A DNA stretch of 64,000 nt from Kribbella sandramycini (GCF_013131805.1 NZ_JABJRC010000005.1:477256-541255); one strand, 5' to 3'. Counted from the stretch's first letter, positions 34,789-44,126 are shown. Notes: generated from the sequence alone by a model not told the origin. Translations and numbers: made by a program.

Positions 34789-35745
34789 TCAGCAGGTGTA
34801 GAGCGAGTTCGGGTGCACCTTCTCGCAGTAGCGGACATGCAGGTGGTTGTCGTGCGCAGGCCACTCGGTGGTCAGGCCCTCGTCGATCAACGTCGGGTCG
34901 TTGAAGAAGATGATCCGGACGTGGCCGGGCGCGGCAGCGCGGATCGCCTGCACCAGCTGGCGGGTGGCGGCTCGGTCGTACGTCGTGGACTGCCAGGTGA
35001 TCCGGCCGGCGGTGCACTGGTTGTTGTCGGTACGGATCGGCCAAATGTCGATGTCCAGCCCGACCTCGTGGCTGCCGTGGCCGGGGATGTCGCCGCCGTG
35101 CTCGAACCCGGCGTCGCCGTACGGGATCTTGCCCTGGCCGGTACCGGCGAAGGCGCGGCCCGCCTGCTCCATCTGGGCTACGGCAGCAGAGGTGGCCCAG
35201 TTGGCCGCCGTACCATTGCCGTCCGGGTCCTGGTCGCAGAGGTTCGCGGTGAAGTCGGGGTAGTCGTAGTGCCAGGTGAGGTTGCGCCAGGTGATCGGGC
35301 CGACGATTCCGTCCGCGCCGATCCCGGCGTGCGACTGGAACGCGACGACCGCGTCGCGGACCGCCGTACCGAAGACGCCGTCCACCGGGAGGCTGAGGCG
35401 GCGCTTGGCGTTCAGCTCGACCTGAAGGGCCTTGACGGCCGCGTTGTTGTCACCAGAACGGACAGTCGGGACCAGCGCCGCCCAGGTGTTCGGGCCGACG
35501 ATGCCGTCGGCGCCGAGGCCCTTCGCGGTCTGGAAGGCCTTGGCTGCGGTCACTGTCGAGGCGCCGAAGACGCCGTCGGCCGGGACGCTCTGCGCGTGGT
35601 GTTGCAGCAGGTACTGGATCGCGAGCACGTCCGCGCCGCGATTACCGCTGCTCTGGGTCGGGAAGAAAGCGTTCGCGTAGGCGCTCGCAGTGGTCGGAGC
35701 CATCGCGAGGGTCAGGGCAAGGAGCGCAACGAGCAGACGTCGCAT
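34789..35745 (-). CDS. Secreted murein endopeptidase with two peptidoglycan-binding domains
   Basis: 318 residues from ATG 35745 with a signal peptide (MRRLLVALLALTLAMAP, TASA cleavage). Two PG_binding_1 repeats follow (DVLAIQYLLQ...DGIVGPNTWAAL and AVKALQVELN...DGIVGPITWRNL). The C-terminal domain resembles penicillin-insensitive murein endopeptidase MepA (M74): GSHEVGLDIDIWP supplies HxxxxxD metal ligands and HDNHLHVRYC the third His. It likely cleaves peptidoglycan crosslinks in the cell wall. Confidence 0.85.
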   Translation of the reverse strand: MRRLLVALLALTLAMAPTTASAYANAFFPTQSSGNRGADVLAIQYLLQHHAQSVPADGVFGASTVTAAKAFQTAKGLGADGIVGPNTWAALVPTVRSGDNNAAVKALQVELNAKRRLSLPVDGVFGTAVRDAVVAFQSHAGIGADGIVGPITWRNLTWHYDYPDFTANLCDQDPDGNGTAANWATSAAVAQMEQAGRAFAGTGQGKIPYGDAGFEHGGDIPGHGSHEVGLDIDIWPIRTDNNQCTAGRITWQSTTYDRAATRQLVQAIRAAAPGHVRIIFFNDPTLIDEGLTTEWPAHDNHLHVRYCEKVHPNSLYTC

Positions 35746-35825
35746 CAGGTCCTCCGGGGCGGGAGAGGGAACTAATTTACGGTCGCTCGCCACAATCCGC
35801 CATCAATTGCCCTGCACGCAAGCCC

Positions 35826-36443
35826 TCACTCGAACGGGCTGGGGTCACCCGCCCCGACCCGGACCACCTCGGGGACGTCGTCGGAGAAGTCGATCACCGT
35901 GGTCGGCTCGACGCCGGTCTCACCGTCGATGACGGCGTCGACCTGGTTGTCGAGCTCCTCCTTGATCTCCCAGCCCTGGGTCATCGGCTCCTCGTGACCG
36001 GGCAGCAGCAGCGTGCTGGACAGCATCGGCTCGCCGAGCTCCTCGAGCAGCGTCTGGGTGACGACGTGGTCGGGGATCCGGACGCCGACGGTCTTCTTCT
36101 TCGGATGCAGCAACCGCTTCGGCACCTCTTTGGTGGCCGGCAGGATGAACGTGTAGCTCCCCGGCGTCGTCGCCTTGACCGCCCGGAAGACCGCGTTGCT
36201 GATGTGCACGAACTGGCCGAGCTGCGCGAAATCCTGGCACATCAGCGTGAAGTGGTGCCGGTCGTCGAGCTGCCGGATCTGCTTGATCCGGTCGATTCCG
36301 TCCCGGTTGCCGAGTGCGCAGCCGAGCGCGAAACAGGAGTCCGTCGGGTAGGCGATCAGGCCGCCGCCGCGGACCAGATCGACCACCTGGCCGACGGCTC
36401 GTTTCTGCGGATTCTCCGGGTGCACATCGAAATACCTGGCCAT
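35826..36443 (-). CDS. YciO/Sua5-family protein (threonylcarbamoyl-AMP synthase-like)
   Basis: 205 residues: GGLIAYPTDSCFALGC, LDDRHHFTLMC, TPGSYTFILPATKEVP, KTVGVRIPDH and a LSSTLLLPG segment. This is the YciO branch of the YrdC/Sua5 fold, which binds RNA and ATP; whether it makes threonylcarbamoyl-AMP for tRNA t6A is uncertain for YciO members. A separate TsaC is expected elsewhere. Confidence 0.88.
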   Translation of the reverse strand: MARYFDVHPENPQKRAVGQVVDLVRGGGLIAYPTDSCFALGCALGNRDGIDRIKQIRQLDDRHHFTLMCQDFAQLGQFVHISNAVFRAVKATTPGSYTFILPATKEVPKRLLHPKKKTVGVRIPDHVVTQTLLEELGEPMLSSTLLLPGHEEPMTQGWEIKEELDNQVDAVIDGETGVEPTTVIDFSDDVPEVVRVGAGDPSPFE

Positions 36444-36454
36444 GACCGCCGAGC

Positions 36455-37090
36455 CTACTCCGCGAACCCTTCGGCTGTGGCCGTGACGACCAGGTTGTCG
36501 GCGTATCCGCCGGCGGCGGCGTCGTACGGGCCGGTACAGGTGATCAGCACCAGACGGTGGTCGCCGGTCTGGTCGAACGCGCCACTGCGGGTCGCGAGGG
36601 CGTCTTTCGGTACGGATCGAACCGTGGTGATCCGGTACGTCGCCCGGCGATCGGCTGCCGTGAGGGTGACGCGCTCCCCCGGTTCGACCTTGCGCAGGCG
36701 GGCGAAGAAGCCGAGGCCCTCTTCCTTGGTGTCGACGTGACCGGCCAGCACGATCGAGCCGAACGGATCACCGGCCTGGGCACCGCCGTCCCACCAACCG
36801 ACGCGCCGCGCGCCGGACGGGACTTGGAGCTGACCGTCCTTGGTTCCGGCCGGCAGAACTGGCGCGTGTGCGCCGCCGGGCAGGACGACTGCGGTCGGCA
36901 CGAAGCGGATGCGCTGGCTGGGCGCCGGCGTACCGCTGCGGGCGGCCGACGGATCACCGACGGTTGGGGTGGACGGCGGCGTCGGCGTCGAGAGGCCGCC
37001 ATCCACCCCGGTGCCCGGCACAGCTCCGTCCAGCTGCGCGGTGCACCCCTCCAGGCCCACGCAACAGCACAACAGCAGCCCGAGCAGCAA
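36455..37090 (-). CDS. Class F sortase
   Basis: 211 residues from a TTG at 37090 that follows GAGGG. A hydrophobic N-terminus with Cys (LLLCCCVGLEGC) may be a signal or lipoprotein anchor. Sortase core: WWDGGAQAGDPFGSIVLAGHVDT (His), LITCTGPYD (Cys) and a C-terminal DNLVVTATAE strand. It lies 5 bp after the DUF4397 gene, whose C-terminus carries a sorting-signal-like motif, so a dedicated enzyme-substrate pair is likely. Confidence 0.88.
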   Translation of the reverse strand: MLLGLLLCCCVGLEGCTAQLDGAVPGTGVDGGLSTPTPPSTPTVGDPSAARSGTPAPSQRIRFVPTAVVLPGGAHAPVLPAGTKDGQLQVPSGARRVGWWDGGAQAGDPFGSIVLAGHVDTKEEGLGFFARLRKVEPGERVTLTAADRRATYRITTVRSVPKDALATRSGAFDQTGDHRLVLITCTGPYDAAAGGYADNLVVTATAEGFAE

Positions 37091-37095
37091 TGCCC

Positions 37096-37950
37096 TCAGC
37101 GACGCACCACCCTCCGGACGGCGACCGCGCCGGCCAAACCGGCGAGCAGCACCAGGACGAGCAGCGGACTACGGTCGGTCGCCGCAGCCTGACCGCCGGT
37201 GCCGGTATTCACCAGATTCGGCTTCTGCGAACCCGCGGCAGCGAGTTTGATCGTGCCGACGGCCACCGTCATCGTCTTCGACGCCGGTGCGCCGACCGCG
37301 AAAACCCGGGTCAGATAACCGGCCTTCGCCGGTAAAGCCAACGGACCGAGAACAACAGGTGACGAAGCACCGGCGGGTACGATTTCAACACGGTAAGTAG
37401 CGGCCGGAACGACTACGTCGAGTGATTCTCCGTTCGCGACATTCGCGAACAGCACCTTTCCGTTGACCCGAATATCGGCCGGGCCGACGGCGGCGGTGTG
37501 GGCGACCCGGACGGCGGCCTTGTCGGCCGGCACGGCATCCAGCTTGTTGTTGTACGACGTGATCACCGGGGCGCCGGTCGGGGCGGCCGGCTGGTGGATC
37601 ACCACATCGAGGCTGCCGCCGGAACCGACCGTGACGCGGCGCTCGATGACCACCTTTCCGCCTTGTCTGGCAGTGATCGTGCGCTGCCCGGCGGCGACGG
37701 CGATCGGCCCGACGACCTTCGCGGCCGGAGCCTTGGCGGCCACCTGACGGCCGTCGACGCTGAGGTCGAGACTCTGCCCGGGCAGCCCCTGGACGAGGTA
37801 CAGACTGGCGCCGGCGGCTGCTTGCGAAGGGGTCGCGAGCAGTAGCGGAACGAGTGCGGCCAGGGCCGCCAGAACAGACCGGCCAATTACCGGACCTGAA
37901 ATTCTCGAAAATACCGGTCGAAGCCGGTCGACCACCCTCTGTTTCTGCAT
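37096..37950 (-). CDS. DUF4397 cell-surface protein, likely sortase substrate
   Basis: 284 residues from ATG 37950. Signal peptide near residues 10-45 (SVLAALAALVPLLLATPSQA). Two DUF4397-like beta repeats (SLYLVQGLPGQSLDLSVDG; VRVAHTAAVGPADIRVNG). The C-terminus has a complete wall-sorting pattern: LVNTG, a short spacer, a hydrophobic helix (LLVLVLLAGLAGAVAV) and RRVVRR. The class F sortase gene is 5 bp downstream. Probably anchored to peptidoglycan; the function of DUF4397 is structural or adhesive by inference. Confidence 0.82.
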   Translation of the reverse strand: MQKQRVVDRLRPVFSRISGPVIGRSVLAALAALVPLLLATPSQAAAGASLYLVQGLPGQSLDLSVDGRQVAAKAPAAKVVGPIAVAAGQRTITARQGGKVVIERRVTVGSGGSLDVVIHQPAAPTGAPVITSYNNKLDAVPADKAAVRVAHTAAVGPADIRVNGKVLFANVANGESLDVVVPAATYRVEIVPAGASSPVVLGPLALPAKAGYLTRVFAVGAPASKTMTVAVGTIKLAAAGSQKPNLVNTGTGGQAAATDRSPLLVLVLLAGLAGAVAVRRVVRR

Positions 37951-38082
37951 TGCGCCCCCCTGGGTTTGCGTTGCCAATTCACCGGGTATTGGACGGTTCC
38001 GGTGAATTCCGGCGTATCGTAAGCGCAACTTCGATCCGGCCGCCAGAGGAAGCGGCCGGATCTGTCGGAGGGCAGAGGAAAG

Positions 38083-38769
38083 ATGCGGAACCCCGCCCGG
38101 ATACTCGCTGCTGCCGTGCTCGCCTGGGCGCTGGTCGGCTGTTCGGAGGAGACGCCGCCGCCGGTCGCCCCGAGCCCGGGGGTCGGCGAGACGGTCGCCG
38201 TACCGACCGAGTCGCCGTCCGCATCAGCCGGGCCGGGTGCGACCGAGCCCGGGATCCGGCTCACCGCCGTCCCCCGGCCGGACGGGGCCTTCGATCTGAT
38301 CGAGGACGTTCTGTTGCCCACGGCCACGGATTTGCTGCAGCTGCAGGTGCCGGCGTCCGGTGAACTGCTGCCGGGGATGATGACCCGGACGACGCCGCGC
38401 GCGACCGACCTGCAGGTCATGGCCGACGACCAGCCGGTCGCGATCGAGACGCCGTCCGTGGACACCACCCGCGAGGTGCCGTTGGCCGCACCGGCGACGA
38501 AGCTGCGACTGACCTACCGACTGTCCGGCTCAGCAGTTCGGCGGACGGCGCAGAAGCCGCGCCGGGCCAACGCCGCGCTCCGCCCGCTGCTCGCGGCCGC
38601 GGAGGGTACGTTGCCGACCACGATCACCGTGGCGGGCGGCCTGCTGAACGCGGTCTGCCCACTGCTTCCAGAGACCCGCTGCGCAATGGGGAATCCGCCC
38701 GCGCTCGCGATCCAGCCGGACCTGCCGGCGGCTCAGTCGCTGGTCGTCGTACAGCTCGACCTACCCTGA
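38083..38769 (+). CDS. Putative lipoprotein
   Basis: 228 residues. Signal peptide with lipobox ALVGC (residues 16-20) followed by a Pro/Ser-rich linker (TPPPVAPSPG, TESPSASAG). The folded part (FDLIEDVLLPTATDLLQLQVP, LRLTYRLSGS) has no recognised domain. Divergent from the DUF4397/sortase pair, perhaps functionally linked at the cell surface. Confidence 0.7.
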   Translation: MRNPARILAAAVLAWALVGCSEETPPPVAPSPGVGETVAVPTESPSASAGPGATEPGIRLTAVPRPDGAFDLIEDVLLPTATDLLQLQVPASGELLPGMMTRTTPRATDLQVMADDQPVAIETPSVDTTREVPLAAPATKLRLTYRLSGSAVRRTAQKPRRANAALRPLLAAAEGTLPTTITVAGGLLNAVCPLLPETRCAMGNPPALAIQPDLPAAQSLVVVQLDLP

Positions 38770-38805
38770 CCGCGTTTTGTCCGAGGGCAGGCTTACTGTG
38801 AGTTC

Positions 38806-40275
38806 ATGGCGGAGGATCGGATCGCATTCGGGACTGCGCGGGCCCGGTGGGTGCTGGCGGCGACCGCGCTCGGGTCGGGGATGGCCTTCCTCGACGGCAC
38901 GGTGGTCAATGTCGCGCTGCCCGCGATGGGCGAGGAGCTCGGCGCGGGGATGGCCGGTCTGCAGTGGATCGTCAACGGCTACATGCTGATGCTGGCGTCG
39001 CTGATCCTGCTCAGCGGCTCGCTCGGCGACCGGCTCGGCCGCCGCCGGATGTATGTCACGGGCGTGATCTGGTTCGCGGTCGCCTCCGTGATCTGCACGA
39101 TCGCGCCGACACTCGAGGTGATGATCGCGGGCCGGGTGCTGCAGGGGATCGGCGGCGCGCTGCTCACCCCAGGCAGCCTGGCGATCCTGCAGACCACCTT
39201 CGCGCCCGCGGATCGCGGTAAAGCGGTCGGCGCCTGGTCGGGGCTGACGTCGGTCGCGGCCGCGATCGGCCCGTTCGTCGGTGGCACGTTGGTCGACAGC
39301 GGGTCCTGGCGGCTGATCTTCCTGATCAACGCGCCGATCGCGCTGGTGACCGTGCTGGTCACGCTGCGGCATGTTCCGGAGACGCGCGACGAGACCTCGG
39401 CCGGCAAGGTCGATGTGAGTGGCGCGGCGCTGGCGACGATCGGCCTGGGCGGCTTCACCTTCGGCCTGATCCAGGCGGGTGATCGCGGGTTCACGGATGC
39501 CGGCGTCCTGACCAGCCTGGTGATCGGCGTACTCGCGTTCGTGTTCTTCCTGGTGGTCGAGCGGCGGAGCTCACATCCGATGCTGCCGCCGGGTATCTTC
39601 GCGAACCGGCGCTTCACCGGCGCGAACCTGGTGACCGTCGTGGTCTACGGCGGTTTGGGGACGGCGACGTTCCTGGTGGTCGTCTTCCTGCAGACCGCAC
39701 TCGGTTACGCCGCTCTGTGGGCGGGCGCGGCCTTGTTGCCGATGACCGCGCTGATGCTCGGGCTGTCGGGGTATGCGGGTGGGCTGGCGGAGAAGATCGG
39801 CGCGCGGATTCCGATGACGGTCGGGCCGGTGCTGATCGCGCTCGGATTCCTGCTGATGCTGCGGATCTCCCCCGGCGTGAGTTATGTGACCGCGGTGCTG
39901 CCGGCGGTCGTCGTCCTCGGGTTGGGGTTGGTGTCGACGGTGGCGCCGCTGACGGCGACGGTGCTGTCCTCCGTCGAGGATCACCATGCGGGGATCGCAT
40001 CCGGGGTGAACAACGCGATCGCGCGGTCCGCTCAGCTCATGGCGGTGGCCGCGATTCCGATGGCGGCCGGGATCACCGGCGCGATGTACCGGGATCCAAT
40101 TGCCTTCAGCAACGGGTTCCACCGGGCGCTGATCATCTCGGCGGCGCTGGCGGCGACCGGATCGGTGATCGCCTGGGTCACGCTCGGCGACGGGGCGCGG
40201 CGGCGTCCGGTCCAGGTCGAGCACCACCGGCATTGCGCACTCGAGGCGCCGCCGTACACCGACGCGACTCCCTGA
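38806..40275 (+). CDS. DHA2-family MFS multidrug efflux transporter
   Basis: 489 residues with 14 predicted helices: FLDGTVVNVALPAMG (D1), GSLGDRLGRRRMYVTG (motif A), GRVLQGIGGALLTPGSLAIL and IGPFVGGTLVDSGSWRLIF (motif C). Typical proton-driven drug exporter size and pattern. No adjacent regulator is visible. Confidence 0.92.
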   Translation: MAEDRIAFGTARARWVLAATALGSGMAFLDGTVVNVALPAMGEELGAGMAGLQWIVNGYMLMLASLILLSGSLGDRLGRRRMYVTGVIWFAVASVICTIAPTLEVMIAGRVLQGIGGALLTPGSLAILQTTFAPADRGKAVGAWSGLTSVAAAIGPFVGGTLVDSGSWRLIFLINAPIALVTVLVTLRHVPETRDETSAGKVDVSGAALATIGLGGFTFGLIQAGDRGFTDAGVLTSLVIGVLAFVFFLVVERRSSHPMLPPGIFANRRFTGANLVTVVVYGGLGTATFLVVVFLQTALGYAALWAGAALLPMTALMLGLSGYAGGLAEKIGARIPMTVGPVLIALGFLLMLRISPGVSYVTAVLPAVVVLGLGLVSTVAPLTATVLSSVEDHHAGIASGVNNAIARSAQLMAVAAIPMAAGITGAMYRDPIAFSNGFHRALIISAALAATGSVIAWVTLGDGARRRPVQVEHHRHCALEAPPYTDATP

Positions 40276-40367
40276 CGACTCAGCTTGGTGGACATGTCGA
40301 CATATTCGGGGTTGTTTTGACACGGTCGTGTTATATGCTCGCCGGCAGACGACTGGGGAGGTACGGG

Positions 40368-41204
40368 GTGAACGTGTGGTGGCGGGCGGCGTACGGCGCG
40401 GCAGCGATGGGGATCGCGCTCGGGAGCTCGATCACGGTGTCGGCGGCCGTGGACAACAAGTACTTGCCGGCGGTGGTCTGCGCGCTGATCGCGATCCTGC
40501 TGATCCGGCCGTTCCGGCGCCGTAAGGAGCTCGGGCTGGTCGCGCCGCTGCGCGGCCTGCTGACCGGCGTTCTGGTCACTGGCGGCTGCGCAGCCGTGGT
40601 GTTCGGGGCCGGCACGGCCGCGGGCTGGATCAGCTGGGGCCGGTTCGACGTCCGCGCCGTGCTGCTGTTTCTGCTGACGAACACCATCATCGCCGTCCTG
40701 CTCGAAGCCCTGCCGGAGGAGCTGAGCCTGCGCGGCCACGCGTGGACGGCGCTCCGCTCCCGGCACGGGGGTTTCGTCGCGGCGCTCGGGACGACCGGGC
40801 TGTTCCTCCTGGTGCCGGGGATCGCGTCCGCGGTCCAGCTGATCCTCGGCGGGATCCTGGATCTCGACAGCCAGGAGCTGAGCCTCGCTCCGCCCGGCGA
40901 GGATCCGGTCGCCTATTTCGTCCTGCTGACGATCTTCGGGTTCACCTTGGTCGCCGCCCGCGCCGCAACCGGTTCACTGTGGGCCAGCGTCGGGACCCAT
41001 CTGACCTTCCTCACCGTGAACCGGTTGAGCGTCCAGGGCGCGGATCGGGACGCCGGATGGTCGGCGTCCGTGGTCAACCAGGACGTCCTGCTGCTGATCC
41101 CGGCGTACCTGATCCTCGCGGCCCTCGTCTACTGGGCGGGACAGTCCTTGATGTCGCGGCCGGCGTTGTCCTTGGCCTCGTCGTTACCCCAGCGGGAGAG
41201 GTAG
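40368..41204 (+). CDS. CPBP-family intramembrane metalloprotease-like protein
   Basis: 278 residues from the GTG at 40368, preceded by GGGGAGG. Multiple membrane helices. The CPBP (Abi) motifs are visible: ALPEELSLRG (EExxxR) and GTHLTFL with the later His. These proteins process membrane substrates; substrate unknown. An alternative ATG at 40335 is in frame. The last 76 bp overlap tail-to-tail with the convergent M23 peptidase gene, an unusually long overlap. Confidence 0.78.
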   Translation: MNVWWRAAYGAAAMGIALGSSITVSAAVDNKYLPAVVCALIAILLIRPFRRRKELGLVAPLRGLLTGVLVTGGCAAVVFGAGTAAGWISWGRFDVRAVLLFLLTNTIIAVLLEALPEELSLRGHAWTALRSRHGGFVAALGTTGLFLLVPGIASAVQLILGGILDLDSQELSLAPPGEDPVAYFVLLTIFGFTLVAARAATGSLWASVGTHLTFLTVNRLSVQGADRDAGWSASVVNQDVLLLIPAYLILAALVYWAGQSLMSRPALSLASSLPQRER

Positions 41205-41947
41205 TACGCGGAGACGAACTGGTTGCGCGGGCCGACGTCCAGGTCGGTCTGCAGCCACCACTTGTTGAAGCTGTTGCCGACGCGGACCACCGGGCCCTCG
41301 ACGCGGCAGTAGACGTAGCTGGTGCCCTTCTTCAGCGTGCCGGTCGACGGGTTGACGCCGGGAGCGGCGTACCCGGGAGCGTCCTGGAAGGTGTCGACCC
41401 AGAACTTGGTCTCGACCGGCCCGCTGCAGTTCTCACTGGTCTCGGCGTACTGGAAGTACTGCCACTTCCGCGGCACCTCGATACCACGGAACTTGGGCTG
41501 CCGGACGGTGGTGCCGGTGATCTGTTCGTAGTGCAGATGCGAGCCGCTGGTGTTGGTGCCGGTGTTGCCGACCGTGCCGATCTGGGCGCCCAGAGCCACT
41601 GTGTTGCCAACGGCAACGGTGCGGGTGTCGAGATGCAGATAGCGGGTCTTCCAGCCGAAGCCGTGATCGATGACGACCATGTTGCCCGCGTCCGGGGCGA
41701 ATCCGGAGACTGTCACGGTGCCGGCGGCCGAGGCCAGGGCCGGGGCTCCATGGGTCCGGCCGGCGTTGTTGATCATGTCGATCTTCTCCGGCGGGTTGTG
41801 ACCGCTGTGGGTGGCCATCGTCCAGGTCTCACCGCACGGGACCGGCATCTGGAAGATCGGCTCCTCGGTGACCGAGGCCGCCGACGGGACGGCGTACAGG
41901 CCGGTGGCGGCCAACGATGCGAGCAGGGCCAGGCGGATCAGCTTCAT
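41129..41947 (-). CDS. Secreted M23-family (LytM) peptidase-like protein
   Basis: 272 residues with signal peptide (MKLIRLALLASLAATGLYA). The LytM domain shows HSGHNPPEKIDM, APALASAAGTV, VVIDHGFGWKTRYLHLD, VGNTGTNTSGSHLHYEQ, including the HLH metal ligand pair. The usual HxxxD of the first site is present as HNPPEKIDM. A C-terminal beta region follows. Acts on peptidoglycan crosslinks outside the cell. Confidence 0.85.
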   Translation of the reverse strand: MKLIRLALLASLAATGLYAVPSAASVTEEPIFQMPVPCGETWTMATHSGHNPPEKIDMINNAGRTHGAPALASAAGTVTVSGFAPDAGNMVVIDHGFGWKTRYLHLDTRTVAVGNTVALGAQIGTVGNTGTNTSGSHLHYEQITGTTVRQPKFRGIEVPRKWQYFQYAETSENCSGPVETKFWVDTFQDAPGYAAPGVNPSTGTLKKGTSYVYCRVEGPVVRVGNSFNKWWLQTDLDVGPRNQFVSAYYLSRWGNDEAKDNAGRDIKDCPAQ

Positions 41948-42031
41948 GGGACGGGCCTTTCACGACTCGGGTCCGCTCAGCGTAGGTCGGCGGACCCGGC
42001 ACGGCAGTCCATTCGAGCTGGGCCGAATTGC

Positions 42032-42730
42032 TCATCGAAGGTCGCGATAATGCTTGCGTTGCTCGGGTGTCAGCCGTTCGATCGAATAGCGCAACATGGT
42101 CCGCGGCATCGCGGCGGCGTACCGGTCGAGGAACGCGGTCAGCTCCGGCTCGGAGACGCGTTTCCCCGCCTCGCGCAGCATCCAGCCGGCGGCCTTGTGG
42201 ATCAGATCCTCGGGGTCGTCGAGCACTTCGGCGGCGAGAGCGTAGATGTCGGCGCTCTGGCCACGGCGGATGAACCAGTGCGTCGCGACGAGCGCGATCC
42301 GGCGCTCCCAGAGGCTCTCCGAGCGGACCAGCGTGGTGAGGATGTCGCGGGGTTTGTCGAGCAGGTGGCCGCCGACGATCTCGGCGGCGCTGCAGTCGAC
42401 CAGATCCCAGTTGTTGATGGACGGCGTACTGCGCAGGTACAGCGCGTAGATCTCGGGGCGCTCGGCCGGGTTGCGGCTCGCGCGGCCGGCGAGCAGGCAG
42501 AGGATCGCCAGCCGGTGCTCGTGGATCGGGCTGGCCAGCGCCCGCTCGAGCTCGGCGAGCGGGATCGCGGCGCGCAGGTAGGGCTTGAGCAGGCCGCGGA
42601 TCGTCGAGAGTTTGACGCCGACGAAGCGGTCGCCGTACCCGTAACTCCCCGGTTCGACCTTGAAGTACTTGGTCAGCGCGACCGCGACGGCCGGGTCGCC
42701 GGCGGCGTCGATCTCGTCGAGCAACTGCAT
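42032..42730 (-). CDS. AlkD-like DNA alkylation repair protein
   Basis: 232 residues of HEAT-like repeats: GDRFVGVKLSTIRGLLKPY, SPIHEHRLAILCLLAGR, INNWDLVDCSA (catalytic Asp region), SLWERRIALVATHWFIR and DLIHKAAGWMLREAGKR. AlkD-type glycosylases excise positively charged alkylpurines. It is downstream of the SDR gene by 19 bp, same strand. Confidence 0.92.
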   Translation of the reverse strand: MQLLDEIDAAGDPAVAVALTKYFKVEPGSYGYGDRFVGVKLSTIRGLLKPYLRAAIPLAELERALASPIHEHRLAILCLLAGRASRNPAERPEIYALYLRSTPSINNWDLVDCSAAEIVGGHLLDKPRDILTTLVRSESLWERRIALVATHWFIRRGQSADIYALAAEVLDDPEDLIHKAAGWMLREAGKRVSEPELTAFLDRYAAAMPRTMLRYSIERLTPEQRKHYRDLR

Positions 42731-42749
42731 GTCGCGGCCTCCGGCACGG

Positions 42750-43493
42750 TCAGATCAACAGGCCGCCCGCGGCAGCCAGGTTCTGGCCGGTGATCCAGCG
42801 GCTGTCGGGACCGGCCAGGAAAGCGACGATATCGGCGACGTCCGACGGTTCGCCGATCCGGCCGAGCGCGGTCGCCGCGACCAGCATGCCCTGGATCTCG
42901 GGCGGGTTGTGGTCGTGGAACATATCGGTCGAGGTGGCGCCGGGCGAGACCGAGTTGAACGTGATCGCGCGGGCGCCGTACTCGCGGGCGGCGATCTTCA
43001 TGAACTGCTCGAGCGCGGCCTTGCTCCCGGCGTACAGGGCGACGCCGGGGACCGGCATCTGGGTGTTCAGGGTCGAGATCGCGATCACGCGACCGCCGTC
43101 CCGGAGTACCTCGGCGGCGCGCTGGACGGCGAAGAACGGGCCGCGCAGGTTGGTCGCGAACAGCTCGTCGTACGACGCCTCGGTCACCGCGGCGATCGGC
43201 GTCACCGCGGCCTGCGCCGCGTTGCAGACGAAGATGTCGAGCGCGCCGATCGGTTCGGCCGCGCGGTCGAACAGCTCGGGGATCGCGGCGACATCCGCCT
43301 GATCGGCCTGGACGGCGATCGCCGTACCACCGGCTGCCTTGACCTCGGCAACCACCTCGTCCGCGGCGGCCGCGCTCGTGTTGTACGTGAAGGTGACAGC
43401 GGCGCCGTCCGCGGCCAGCCGGCGGACGATCGCCGCGCCGATCCCCCGCGAGCCGCCGGTGACGAGTGCCGCTTTGCCGTCGAGTACGCCCAT
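42750..43493 (-). CDS. SDR-family oxidoreductase
   Basis: 247 residues: VTGGSRGIGAAIVRRL, CNAAQAAVTP (NNAG variant), VALYAGSKAALEQ (YxxxK) and SVSPGATSTDMF. Classical FabG-like SDR, substrate unknown. The upstream 250 bp separate it from the divergent STAS gene and contain a CebR-like operator. Confidence 0.88.
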   Translation of the reverse strand: MGVLDGKAALVTGGSRGIGAAIVRRLAADGAAVTFTYNTSAAAADEVVAEVKAAGGTAIAVQADQADVAAIPELFDRAAEPIGALDIFVCNAAQAAVTPIAAVTEASYDELFATNLRGPFFAVQRAAEVLRDGGRVIAISTLNTQMPVPGVALYAGSKAALEQFMKIAAREYGARAITFNSVSPGATSTDMFHDHNPPEIQGMLVAATALGRIGEPSDVADIVAFLAGPDSRWITGQNLAAAGGLLI

Positions 43494-43591
43494 GTTTCGC
43501 TCCTTCGCCTCGGGGCTTGTCTACCATCGGCGGCCGACATTCACTCCGGGGCCGACGTCTGCGCTACAAGGCTTGACTTTCAGGCGTTTCA

Positions 43592-43605
43592 TGGGAGCGC
43601 TTACA
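43592..43605. promoter_or_regulatory. CebR-like LacI operator half-match (TGGGAGCGCTTACA)
   Basis: The left half and AGCGCT core match the CebR-type operator TGGGAGCGCTCCCA; the right half is degenerate. It sits about 100 bp upstream of the SDR start, in the divergent region with the STAS gene, just after a TTGACT that could be a -35 hexamer. Confidence 0.35.
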
Positions 43606-43742
43606 GCACGGAGATCACGCTCCGGGGTCATCCGTGGCAGAGGCGTTGTGACGGGTCCACACTGGGGCATACGGTTTGATCAGGGCAGTTCGACCCGTCA
43701 GGACGGACCGGCGGTGCGGGACTACCCGGGGGAGAGACCGGC

Positions 43743-44126
43743 GTGACAAGCCAGCCTGAGCCGCGGGACGGCGACATGATCAGAACGACGTTCGACGCGG
43801 TGACCGAGGAGCTGGAGCCCGGCGTCCTGCTGGTGCGGTTGTCCGGCGAGATCGATATCGCCACGGCCGATTTCGCCTCCGAATCGATTCGGGCGGCGGT
43901 GGCGCCACCGGCGCGGTTGGTGCTGATCGACGTCTCGGCCGTCACCTTCTGCAGCTCGGCCGGCCTGGGGAACCTGGTCGAGGCGCGGAACCTGGCCGGC
44001 CGGCACAACATCACGCTGGCCCTGGTCGGCGTCGGCCGTCCGGTCGACCGGCCGCTGTCGGTGACCGGCCTCGGCGGCCAGTTCCGGATCTTCACCTCGA
44101 CCCGCGAGGCGCTCGCCGGGCTGTGA
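43743..44126 (+). CDS. STAS-domain anti-sigma factor antagonist
   Basis: 127 residues from GTG 43743. LLVRLSGEIDIATADF, LVLIDVSAVTFCSSAGLGNLVEA carry the STAS fold with the phosphorylatable Ser in CSSAGL. Such proteins release SigB/SigF-class sigma factors from kinase anti-sigmas. A candidate sigma lies 13 kb away; no kinase is adjacent. Confidence 0.87.
   Translation: MTSQPEPRDGDMIRTTFDAVTEELEPGVLLVRLSGEIDIATADFASESIRAAVAPPARLVLIDVSAVTFCSSAGLGNLVEARNLAGRHNITLALVGVGRPVDRPLSVTGLGGQFRIFTSTREALAGL

Noticed and set aside
39717..41204. 495-residue version of the CPBP protein
   Set aside because: The first 200 residues are a shadow of the MFS gene; GGGGAGG and GTG at 40368 mark the start.
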